Positions 14,217-20,340 of a stretch of DNA of 20,340 nucleotides are shown here, one piece after another. How positions within the stretch are numbered: the first letter of the stretch is position 1; each line of letters opens with the position of its first letter. The position numbers and the translations under genes are program-made. Source of the stretch: an uncultured Lachnospiraceae bacterium. GTDB lineage: Bacteria > Bacillota > Clostridia > Lachnospirales > Lachnospiraceae. The stretch lies in assembly GCA_910583965.1 (NCBI GenBank), contig CAJUAE010000058.1:1-20340 (forward strand). Reading direction: 5' to 3'. The notes under the pieces were generated by a model. It did not search any database and was not told where the DNA came from. It saw nothing but the letters and a program-made list of their open reading frames with translations.

Positions 14217-15635
14217 CTAAAAAACTTTTAAAAAATCGCACCCACACTCTTTTAATACTATATAATCTTTAAATAGATTTTCAACATGACTACGAACCTT
14301 GTTACATTTTTCAAGCCTTACCATTGGCGTCATTCTCTCACCATTATCCGCAGTCACAGCACATTGTGTACAAAAATTAATTGCCCAACAATTCTTACAT
14401 ACTTCTTCTGTTATCTGTCCCACATTCAACAATTTTTTCACTTTTTCAATATCAAATCCATCGTAAATATTTCCAATACACATCTCATCGCAAGTTTCAT
14501 TGACACGTTCACATGGAAACAACTTACCATACGCATTAACAAAAGGTCTTTGAATACCTGGCATACATGGACCACCTGGATGAACCACTTTCTGCATTAC
14601 CTGTTCTGAAACACTTCTTTTATGTACTATTTCTCTAATGTCTGCAACTTCTCGTACCACCAATTTAGATACACTTTCCCTCGGTACTCTATTCAACAAA
14701 TACATCATACCAACAAATTTTTCATTACAAACTTCTATATAATTCTTGGCATTGCCACGTTCAGTTTTATCTTTCCTATTTACATCATTTATATAGTTTG
14801 TGCTTACAATTATATCTTTTATAATTGGTTCCTTAGTGAAGTAATAATTAATCAATGCAAAATCATTTTCATCATCTAATACTGCATTGAATGTAACATG
14901 TTCTAAAAGTTCCTGCGCAATCTCATTAATCCTTTTGATTTTATCTATTACAATATCATACGTTCCATGCTTACCATCTGCAAATGTTCTATTCTTATCA
15001 TGTACCTCTCGTGGTCCATCAAGGCTAATTGTCAACAAAAAATTTTCTCTTTTCATATATAAGATTATATCATCTGTCAACAAAGAGGCATTTGTAGTCA
15101 AATTAAACATCAACCTTTTTCTTTTGAAAATTGTTCGTGAATATTCTACACACTTCTTAATAAGCTCCATTTCCAGCAAAGGTTCTCCACCATAGAAACT
15201 GATATTTATTTCCGTAGAATTTTTACTATGCCTATACAAAAAATCCAACGCTGCCTTTGCTGTATCCCAGCTCATCCTCTTATTATTATGCACACGATTA
15301 TAGTAACTCCCTGAATACACGCAATAATCACATCTAAAATTACAATTCTGTGTAACTTGCATGGTCAATTTTGTCATATTATTTTCAAGAAGATCCTCAA
15401 CAATTTCTGTCATTGGATGTTCTATTTTTTCTATTTTATTAGTTTGAAGCATACCATTCTTTTTCATATTTTTAATTATCATTTTATCATCCGCATTTAA
15501 AACTTCCTTTTTCCCGTTTAAAAGATATTCATATATCCTTTCATTGACTTTGCAGAGCATATTTGTATTCACATCAAACAAATATACTTCTTTATGTAAT
15601 TTTATTAAATGAACAAAAGGCTTATCCATATACAA
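14217..15635 (-). CDS. ccpM: Cys-rich peptide radical SAM maturase (CcpM-like)
   Basis: A 472-aa radical SAM/SPASM enzyme. Residues 1 to about 85 look like a PqqD-like winged-helix recognition domain that would bind the leader (HLIKLHKEVYLFDVNTNML). The SAM cluster motif is C98/C102/C105 (CNFRCDYC), followed by FYGGEPLLE. The SPASM region (about 355-472) has GGPCMPG, LFPCERVNETC and the cluster C-KNCWAINFCTQC. It should install thioether (ranthipeptide-type) or other Cys-based links in the adjacent Cys-rich precursor, as known for related clostridial systems; the exact linkage is not shown by sequence. GGGAAGGG lies nine bases before the ATG. A terminator-like attenuator separates it from the precursor gene, so it should be expressed at a lower level. 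Confidence 0.9.
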   Translation of the reverse strand: MYMDKPFVHLIKLHKEVYLFDVNTNMLCKVNERIYEYLLNGKKEVLNADDKMIIKNMKKNGMLQTNKIEKIEHPMTEIVEDLLENNMTKLTMQVTQNCNFRCDYCVYSGSYYNRVHNNKRMSWDTAKAALDFLYRHSKNSTEINISFYGGEPLLEMELIKKCVEYSRTIFKRKRLMFNLTTNASLLTDDIILYMKRENFLLTISLDGPREVHDKNRTFADGKHGTYDIVIDKIKRINEIAQELLEHVTFNAVLDDENDFALINYYFTKEPIIKDIIVSTNYINDVNRKDKTERGNAKNYIEVCNEKFVGMMYLLNRVPRESVSKLVVREVADIREIVHKRSVSEQVMQKVVHPGGPCMPGIQRPFVNAYGKLFPCERVNETCDEMCIGNIYDGFDIEKVKKLLNVGQITEEVCKNCWAINFCTQCAVTADNGERMTPMVRLEKCNKVRSHVENLFKDYIVLKECGCDFLKVF

Positions 15636-15664
15636 TCATACCCTTCCCATATCTTCATATTTGT

Positions 15665-15701
15665 AAAAACAGATAGCCTCCAAATAAATGAAAGCTATCT
15701 G
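15665..15701 (-). terminator. Attenuator hairpin between precursor and maturase
   Basis: On the minus strand CAGATAGC (15701-15694) pairs with GCTATCTG (15677-15670) over eight base pairs with a 16-base loop, followed by TTTTT (15669-15665). It lies 23 bases after the precursor stop and before the maturase start, so partial termination would give excess precursor transcript. Confidence 0.75.
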
Positions 15702-15724
15702 CCTAATGTCCCCATATCAAGCAA

Positions 15725-15916
15725 CTACATATGGATTACTAACAGCTTGGAATCATTCTGAGCATTATTTGCATAGTTCTGAGCATACTCTACTGTACCA
15801 TTAGGATTTACATTAGGGTATGGACATGAACAGCTAGCATAGCACCAGCATCCACAAGCATAGGATACCAAGTTTCCTGCATCCTTTGACATTTTCTTGC
15901 CTAAAGTCTTTTTCAT
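15725..15916 (-). CDS. ccpA: Cys-rich RiPP precursor (CLI_3235-like)
   Basis: A 63-aa peptide. The leader (1-20, MKKTLGKKMSKDAGNLVSYA) matches the KLGKK-type start of clostridial CLI_3235-family precursors. The core has five cysteines at 21, 23, 25, 29 and 31 in the pattern CGCWCYASCSC, followed by a Pro/Asn-rich stretch (PYPNVNPNG) and a longer tail (NYANNAQNDSKLLVIHM). The 32 residues after the last cysteine are longer than I expect for this family. The ATG at 15916 has AGGAGG eight bases upstream; a longer frame from 15937 has no better site. It is the substrate for the adjacent CcpM-like enzyme. The mature product could be a signal or an antimicrobial; sequence alone does not say. Confidence 0.88.
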   Translation of the reverse strand: MKKTLGKKMSKDAGNLVSYACGCWCYASCSCPYPNVNPNGTVEYAQNYANNAQNDSKLLVIHM

Positions 15917-15969
15917 ACAGCGTTCCTCCTTCCTCATATATTAAATCAGCCCACTTTCGCAGGATAATT

Positions 15970-16215
15970 TCATTCTTGTATATGTTTACTGACAACCAAT
16001 GCGATATTTTCTATACTATCGAATTTATTTTCAACCAATTCATTCTCCGTAAAGTGAATATCATATTCATTTTCAATATACAAAACTAACCGCAATACAT
16101 CTCTTGGCATCAACCCTAACAAATACAAATTGTCTACTTTACCTAATTTATCCTCGTCTATATTAAATTGCTCAAGGATAATTTTTTTTAAATTGTGTTT
16201 AATCTGCCCTTCCAA
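15970..16215 (-). CDS. Acyl-carrier-related protein of a peptide maturation system
   Basis: An 81-aa protein with acyl carrier protein-like length and helical pattern, resembling the ACP-related proteins found in clostridial Cys-rich peptide clusters (TIGR04069 type). In the place of the usual DSL serine that carries phosphopantetheine, aligned on LG-----D---L--, it has MPR (LGLMPRDVLRLVLYIENEYD). It therefore cannot be loaded like a true ACP and is more likely a structural partner. The start is TTG at 16215, with AAGGGG about nine bases upstream; no in-frame ATG fits. It lies 14 bases after the DUF6033-like gene and 53 before the precursor. Confidence 0.82.
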   Translation of the reverse strand: MEGQIKHNLKKIILEQFNIDEDKLGKVDNLYLLGLMPRDVLRLVLYIENEYDIHFTENELVENKFDSIENIALVVSKHIQE

Positions 16216-16229
16216 AAAACATATTCCCC

Positions 16230-16985
16230 TTACAATACTGTATTCTTTTCATATTTATCAATTGCTATTTGTGTCATGTTATTAATATAATCTTTTCTAT
16301 CTGCCTCCTGTTTTTCAAGTAATTTTCGTTTTAACACATTTTCCTCTGCCATTCGCTCATACTCATCATGTCTTTCTTTTCTTCTCTCGTATGCTTCTAC
16401 CATATCTGATGATGAGACTGTCATCTTTTCACTTGTAACACAGGCATGAGCAATCTCGCCATTTTCATCCAATGCAATCAAAAAACCTTTTCTTGGATTC
16501 GGATTTGCAGCATTTTGTGTTGCAATAAAATTTTCAACACCTACCATTACTTTCTTTGCCAGTTCTGGATCACTTTTCATTTTTTCTTCTAATACAGGCG
16601 GTACAACAATAGCTTTTTTACCAATTGTTGAACTGATTCTTGCCTGCACCTTGGGATCACTCATTTTAGGCTCTGCTCCAGATGGTTTCCAATCTAAAAC
16701 TGACTCATCTGCATTATTCGTAAAGTATTTTTCCCAAGGATAATCATTTCGTCCCCATAAAGAATTATCAATTTTTGCTGTATCCATTACATTATAATAC
16801 GCCCCCGGAAACCTTGACTGCCACATATCCTTAAAGCTGCACTCTGTTTTTGCTGTCTTTTCCGCTGCTTTAGTTGACAAAATACCATTAAAGCCAACAC
16901 TATTATTTTGCTCCGTCACCTTGCTTTGCTGACTCATGTAATTCAAATAATGATTATTTGATAAATTTGATAAGCCTAAATTCAT
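16230..16985 (-). CDS. DUF6033-like protein of unknown function (copy 2)
   Basis: A 251-aa soluble protein, first in the RiPP operon. It has an Asn/Gln/Ser-rich N-terminus (MNLGLSNLSNNHYLNYMSQQ), a central folded part with aromatic residues (MWQSRFPGAYYNVMDTAKI, NSLWGRNDYPWEKYF), a conserved block (VVPPVLEEKMKSDPELAKKV) and a charged C-terminal helix (EAYERRKERHDEYERMAEEN). The conserved block matches the protein at 8335-9069, which suggests a common family. The ATG at 16985 is chosen for AAAGGAG four bases upstream rather than the GTG at 17000. Function unknown; its place suggests a link to peptide maturation or secretion, but these proteins also occur away from RiPP clusters. Confidence 0.75.
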   Translation of the reverse strand: MNLGLSNLSNNHYLNYMSQQSKVTEQNNSVGFNGILSTKAAEKTAKTECSFKDMWQSRFPGAYYNVMDTAKIDNSLWGRNDYPWEKYFTNNADESVLDWKPSGAEPKMSDPKVQARISSTIGKKAIVVPPVLEEKMKSDPELAKKVMVGVENFIATQNAANPNPRKGFLIALDENGEIAHACVTSEKMTVSSSDMVEAYERRKERHDEYERMAEENVLKRKLLEKQEADRKDYINNMTQIAIDKYEKNTVL

Positions 16986-17093
16986 ATGTCTCCTTTCCAC
17001 AGTTCCTCTATCATTCAGAACCGCACCGCTCTCCTAAAAAGGTCCAAGCGAGTCATTTTATTACCAATATGAATATTTTATATTATGATTTCT

Positions 17094-17133
17094 TAAATCG
17101 GGCTGCTTATTGATAATAAAACAGCCCGATTTA
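17094..17133 (-). terminator. Terminator after agrBD2
   Basis: Perfect 12-bp inverted repeat TAAATCGGGCTG / CAGCCCGATTTA with a 16-base loop, 65 bases after the agrD2 stop. The A and T tracts are part of the stem, so it could work in both directions. The remaining bases up to the start at 16985 presumably hold the RiPP operon promoter, but I cannot place it with confidence. Confidence 0.7.
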
Positions 17134-17197
17134 ATAGTGCTTGTGCAACAAATCTCAATATATTCCACGTCCGCACAACACTTTTGTTGTTACGCTC

Positions 17198-17347
17198 CTA
17201 GTTCTCTTTTTTCTTCGGTCTTTTCGGTTGATGAAAGAGTGCTGAACATTCTGCTGTACTGCCAAGAATTGTCTTTTCTACATCATTCCGGGCAATCCGC
17301 TCTACTACTTTTAATACCTTGTCAGTAATTTTTTCTGATTTCCTCAT
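17198..17347 (-). CDS. agrD: AgrD-type cyclic autoinducer prepeptide, copy 2
   Basis: A 49-aa prepeptide with a charged amphipathic N-terminal helix (KITDKVLKVVERIARNDVE) and a C-terminal signature C-x4-HQPKRP. The predicted thiolactone ring is C34-S-A-L-F38, with cleavage before H39; the proline 10 residues after the cysteine matches characterised AgrD proteins. It ends in a basic tail (KKKEN). The ATG at 17347 overlaps the agrB2 stop as ATGA, so translation is coupled. The Shine-Dalgarno is AGGTAGAGG inside the end of agrB2. It is made and processed by its neighbour AgrB2 and should be sensed by AgrC2. Confidence 0.9.
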   Translation of the reverse strand: MRKSEKITDKVLKVVERIARNDVEKTILGSTAECSALFHQPKRPKKKEN

Positions 17348-17928
17348 TTTACCTCTACCTCCTGTTTTAATATTTTGGCTAAGCACATTAAGAATGAACA
17401 CAATATGATAGCAATTGACATATAACTTACATAGAGCTGGTTAATCTCTAAAACAATCAGTAAAACTATTACTGCCGTTTCCATCAATACAAGCAATCTG
17501 GCTGACTTTTTGTTTTCCTGCAATTCACCTTTGCTCATATCAATGTTAGGGTGATTTACTGTACCAATAACCTCAATAACAAGCACTGCCAATAACAGCA
17601 TTCCATACATGAAATAAGTTTTTTCTGATAACACTGCTGCTATTTTAATAATTCCAATGTAAGTTATAATTGTCGCAAGATAGCACTGCCAGAATTTATC
17701 TGCATGATAGCCTCCGGTTCGTTTTCTCAATGAGAGAAAAAAAATCAAAAAAATTACTGTTGGTATAAACTGTTTAAAAAACATACCAATAATCAGCATG
17801 GTTCCAACTCCTATTAAATGTTCTGTCAAAACCAATAAAACGTATTCATAATAATCACTGTTAGATTTTTCGATTATTTTTCTTTCCTCCATTTGAGTTA
17901 CTAATTTCATTACCATCTTTTCTACCAT
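17344..17928 (-). CDS. agrB: AgrB-type cyclic peptide processing protease, copy 2
   Basis: A 194-aa membrane cysteine endopeptidase. The catalytic pair is H75 and C82 in RKRTGGYHADKFWQC, with the same 7-residue spacing as copy 1, and the conserved segment GTVNHPN follows. About four to six hydrophobic helices are present. AGGAGG is about 11 bases before the ATG at 17928. It is coupled to agrD2 by a 4-base overlap. The promoter upstream carries the LytTR direct repeat, so the autoinducer genes should be positively autoregulated. Confidence 0.93.
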   Translation of the reverse strand: MVEKMVMKLVTQMEERKIIEKSNSDYYEYVLLVLTEHLIGVGTMLIIGMFFKQFIPTVIFLIFFLSLRKRTGGYHADKFWQCYLATIITYIGIIKIAAVLSEKTYFMYGMLLLAVLVIEVIGTVNHPNIDMSKGELQENKKSARLLVLMETAVIVLLIVLEINQLYVSYMSIAIILCSFLMCLAKILKQEVEVK

Positions 17929-17952
17929 ACCTAAGTGTTCCTCCTTTTATCT

Positions 17953-18020
17953 AGTATAAAGAAAAATCAAAATAAAACAATAAGTCTTGCAGAAAGTGGA
18001 CATTTTTAAGCAGAAAATGG
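17953..18020 (-). promoter_or_regulatory. LytTR-type operator and promoter of agrBD2
   Basis: Minus-strand repeats CCATTTTCTGC (18020-18010) and CCACTTTCTGC (17999-17989) are 21 bp apart. The -10 TATACT (17958-17953) has its upstream edge 31 bp from the operator edge; TTGTTT is a possible -35 about 16 bp upstream of it. Expected to be the AgrA2 autoinduction site. Confidence 0.8.
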
Positions 18021-18026
18021 CACAAA

Positions 18027-18065
18027 AAAGCATCTCATATGATCATTGGGCATACAAGATGCTTT
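18027..18065 (-). terminator. Intrinsic terminator after agrC2
   Basis: AAAGCATCT pairs with AGATGCTTT (9 bp, 21-base loop), followed by T on the minus strand and then directly by the LytTR operator. It separates the agrAC2 and agrBD2 transcripts. Confidence 0.8.
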
Positions 18066-18068
18066 CTT

Positions 18069-19370
18069 TTAGGCAGGAATAATTATCGAAAAATAAAACT
18101 CATAGTTATCATCCTTTATAATATATGAACCACCATATTTCTCAATTACATCAATAATATTTTGTATCCCGATTCCATGTTCTTCTGTTTTTATTAGCTT
18201 CGTGGATTTTATTTTCCCATTTTCATAAACAATCGGGTTGCTGAATGTATTCTTTACGCCGATTTTTATCATGCCATCTTCATTGACAAATTTCAGTTTC
18301 AATATTCTTTTTCCGCTATCACACTTTTTACAGGCTTCAATTGCATTATCAAGCAAATTAGATAATATCGTAACAACATCTTCATCCTTAATCCAAACTC
18401 CTGACAAATCATTTACCCGCAGCACAACAACGATTCCATTTATATCCGCTTCCTGATATTTTGTATTTAATATCGCATTCACTATTACATTATTTGTATC
18501 TATAGCATCCAACTCTTTATCTATACTGCCATGCACAGTCTTTACATATTCTTCTAATTTTGAATACTGTTGTTTCTTTAATAAATGCCCTATACAATCA
18601 ATCTGATTTTTGTATTCATGTGTTTTCTTTTTCTGTTTGTCAAAGTTCTCTGATATTGAGCGATACATTTCTGACTGGTTTTTAACCTGTAACTGAACTA
18701 TTTTATTTTCGCATAACTGTATCTCCCTCTCAACAATATCATTAATTAAATAGAATACCACAATATTCATTCCAATCATTCCAAAGGCACCTATAAATAC
18801 CAACATTATCTGCTCTGGTGTCTCGACATATTTGAAAAATGAAAGCATCGAAATTATAATAACTATTGTAAAAATAGGAAAAATCAATAATTTTAGCCAA
18901 TCCGTATCACATAAAACCTCAACAGATTTTTTACCGAGCTTTCTTCTTATGATGATAATGCCTAAAAATAAAATTGCCTTTCCAAGCAAAATCATTAAGA
19001 TTTTTTCCAAATTGTACTGCTTTCCTACTGCTTCACTAAGAGAACATAATTCTTTACCAATAGAATACGCAAAATAATCCGTAGACAACATCATTGCCTG
19101 ATATAGCCACCCTAATACAAAGGCTTTCCCCATACTTATTTTCACATGCCATAACATAACCAAAACATATAACGATGCTACTATTATCTGTTTCAAAATT
19201 AATATATTTGAAAATGTCCTTGCAGCTACAAATACGCTAATTTCCAATGCCATTAACTGAACAAGGTTAATCCAGCCTTTGTTCCGTACTATTCCAAATA
19301 TTTCGCAAAAAATTTTGCCACATAAAACTTCAAACAAAATTATTAATGCTTCTGCCAATAAATCAGACAT
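18069..19370 (-). CDS. agrC: AgrC-type sensor histidine kinase, copy 2
   Basis: A 433-aa membrane kinase. About six hydrophobic segments occupy residues 1-210, followed by a coiled linker, the phospho-acceptor H251 in THEYKNQID, and a GHKL ATPase domain with NLLDNAIEACKKC and HGIGIQNIIDVIEKYGG. It should sense the cyclic peptide from agrD2 and phosphorylate AgrA2. The ATG follows the agrA2 stop directly (TAGATG) with GGGAG upstream, so the two are translated together. The kinase is followed by a terminator, so agrAC2 and agrBD2 are separate units. Confidence 0.93.
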   Translation of the reverse strand: MSDLLAEALIILFEVLCGKIFCEIFGIVRNKGWINLVQLMALEISVFVAARTFSNILILKQIIVASLYVLVMLWHVKISMGKAFVLGWLYQAMMLSTDYFAYSIGKELCSLSEAVGKQYNLEKILMILLGKAILFLGIIIIRRKLGKKSVEVLCDTDWLKLLIFPIFTIVIIISMLSFFKYVETPEQIMLVFIGAFGMIGMNIVVFYLINDIVEREIQLCENKIVQLQVKNQSEMYRSISENFDKQKKKTHEYKNQIDCIGHLLKKQQYSKLEEYVKTVHGSIDKELDAIDTNNVIVNAILNTKYQEADINGIVVVLRVNDLSGVWIKDEDVVTILSNLLDNAIEACKKCDSGKRILKLKFVNEDGMIKIGVKNTFSNPIVYENGKIKSTKLIKTEEHGIGIQNIIDVIEKYGGSYIIKDDNYEFYFSIIIPA

Positions 19371-20096
19371 CTAAATTTCTCCCTGATATGATATAAATTG
19401 CTCCTTGACATATGTATATCTTGCTTTTGGTATTACCAGTTCGACGTCATTATTCAATATCACATGATACCGGACAACGTTCTTTATATGCTTAATATTC
19501 ACAAGATAACTCTGATGTATCCTTATAAAATCATCTGATTTCAGCGTATCCTCCAGCGCACTTAGTTTTTCATACATGGTATAGGTATTCAAATTATCCT
19601 CCATAATATGAAATTCCAGTTTATGAAGTTTGCTTTCAATATACAACAGCCTGTCCAGAGATACTTCTTTTGTTCCTTCTTTAAATTCAAATTTCCTTTT
19701 GGCAACTGAATAATTCAGTTTGCCTATGATGGCATCCATGCACTCATTAACTGTACCCTGAAAGTTTTCACTTCCTTTTAACAAATATCTGACAGCATCT
19801 AACCGATACCCTTCCAAAGAATAGCTCACATAAGCGGTTACAAATACAATAAACACTTCCCTGCTTGCTGCCCTGATTTTTTCAGCCACTTTGATGCCAT
19901 CCATTTTTTCCATATTGATATCCAGAAATACAACAGTATAACGTACTACCTCGATTCCCAACTTTACTAAATCCTCACCAGAGCTATATGTATCTATCTT
20001 AAAAACAAGACCTTTTTCCGTCATGTAACCGGATATAAGTTCTTTTAGTTCTTCTGCGAAAATCAATTCATCATCACATATAGCAATCCTGAACAT
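19371..20096 (-). CDS. agrA: AgrA-type LytTR response regulator, copy 2
   Basis: A 241-aa response regulator. The receiver domain has the acidic pair in CDDE, phospho-acceptor D59 (VFLDINME) and a lysine in YLLKGSE. The LytTR domain spans about 130-235 (VSLDRLLYIES, DFIRIHQSYLVN, NDVELVIPKARY). It is the best candidate to bind the CNTTTTCTGC direct repeats found before agrBD2 and three other units. AGGAGG is 11 bases before the ATG, a slightly long spacing. The 244 bases upstream to the window edge hold no gene that I can support; a 29-codon frame at 20127-20216 lacks a ribosome site. Confidence 0.93.
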   Translation of the reverse strand: MFRIAICDDELIFAEELKELISGYMTEKGLVFKIDTYSSGEDLVKLGIEVVRYTVVFLDINMEKMDGIKVAEKIRAASREVFIVFVTAYVSYSLEGYRLDAVRYLLKGSENFQGTVNECMDAIIGKLNYSVAKRKFEFKEGTKEVSLDRLLYIESKLHKLEFHIMEDNLNTYTMYEKLSALEDTLKSDDFIRIHQSYLVNIKHIKNVVRYHVILNNDVELVIPKARYTYVKEQFISYQGEI

Positions 20097-20340
20097 CTAT
20101 TTCGGTTCCTCCTTCCTAAGTCAATTTTATCGTGGTTTGTCTTTAATCCTTAATCCCCGTCTGTTCTGTATTTCGTCATGCATTACAAAATTCTTTAATA
20201 TTTTCCCTACATTCATAGTGAACGACGATAAGCAATCTTTGCTTTGTGCGTGTCCTGTTACGCTGCTTATAAAACCCCCCTTTATATTTTAATATGCTCT
20301 CGGAATCTCAAAGCCTTATTCTATGCGACATCCAAGACTC

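Noticed and set aside
20127..20216. 29-codon minus-strand frame upstream of agrA2 with a protein-like look
   Set aside because: No Shine-Dalgarno sequence, and no family recognised; could be a decayed gene end, but not enough to call.
1..20340. CRISPR arrays, insertion sequences or integrase genes
   Set aside because: No regularly spaced repeats, transposase or recombinase reading frames were found.

Overview
The window looks like a piece of a low-GC, Gram-positive Clostridia genome, most likely Lachnospiraceae. The evidence is AT-rich DNA, strong Shine-Dalgarno sites (AGGAGG type), two agr-type cyclic-peptide quorum-sensing systems, Lachnospiraceae-type DUF6033-like proteins and a clostridial Cys-rich RiPP cassette. 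No insertion sequence, integrase, rRNA, complete tRNA or CRISPR array was seen. Family names are recalled from sequence features and no database search was run.

Left part (1-5.5 kb): a radical SAM/SPASM peptide maturase (rSAM1, minus) and a small AgrD-type prepeptide (agrD1, minus) lie divergent from a plus-strand operon of an XRE regulator, agrA1, agrC1 and agrB1. The agrD1 and rSAM1 promoters share a 32-bp direct-repeat-like operator, so they may be one regulon. A 119-aa protein of unknown function faces agrB1 tail to tail.

Middle (5.5-8.3 kb): an ECF sigma factor overlaps an alpha/beta hydrolase that carries an anti-sigma-like N-terminal extension, followed by a small XRE regulator, a tRNA-like scar, and an intergenic region that appears to encode a ~90-nt terminated RNA under a LytTR-type promoter.

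Right part (8.3-20.3 kb), all on the minus strand. Reading 5' to 3': agrA2-agrC2, terminator, agrB2-agrD2, terminator, then a RiPP operon: a DUF6033-like protein, an acyl-carrier-related protein without the phosphopantetheine serine, a Cys-rich precursor (CxCxCxxxCxC), an attenuator hairpin, a CcpM-like radical SAM maturase, a TIGR04066-type maturation protein, an S8 protease fused to a domain that resembles the TIGR04066 protein, and an ABC exporter. A terminator follows, then a secreted beta-rich protein and a second DUF6033-like protein.

The most useful new observation is a repeated regulatory module. Four intergenic sites, at 5464, 8159, 9997 and 17989, each hold two copies of CNTTTTMTGC about two helical turns apart. 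Each is followed by a -10 element whose upstream edge lies exactly 31 bp from the operator edge. They sit before the 119-aa unknown gene, the putative small RNA, the secreted protein and agrBD2. This defines a likely AgrA2 regulon and suggests quorum control of a non-coding RNA, a secreted protein and an autoinducer next to a RiPP cluster.
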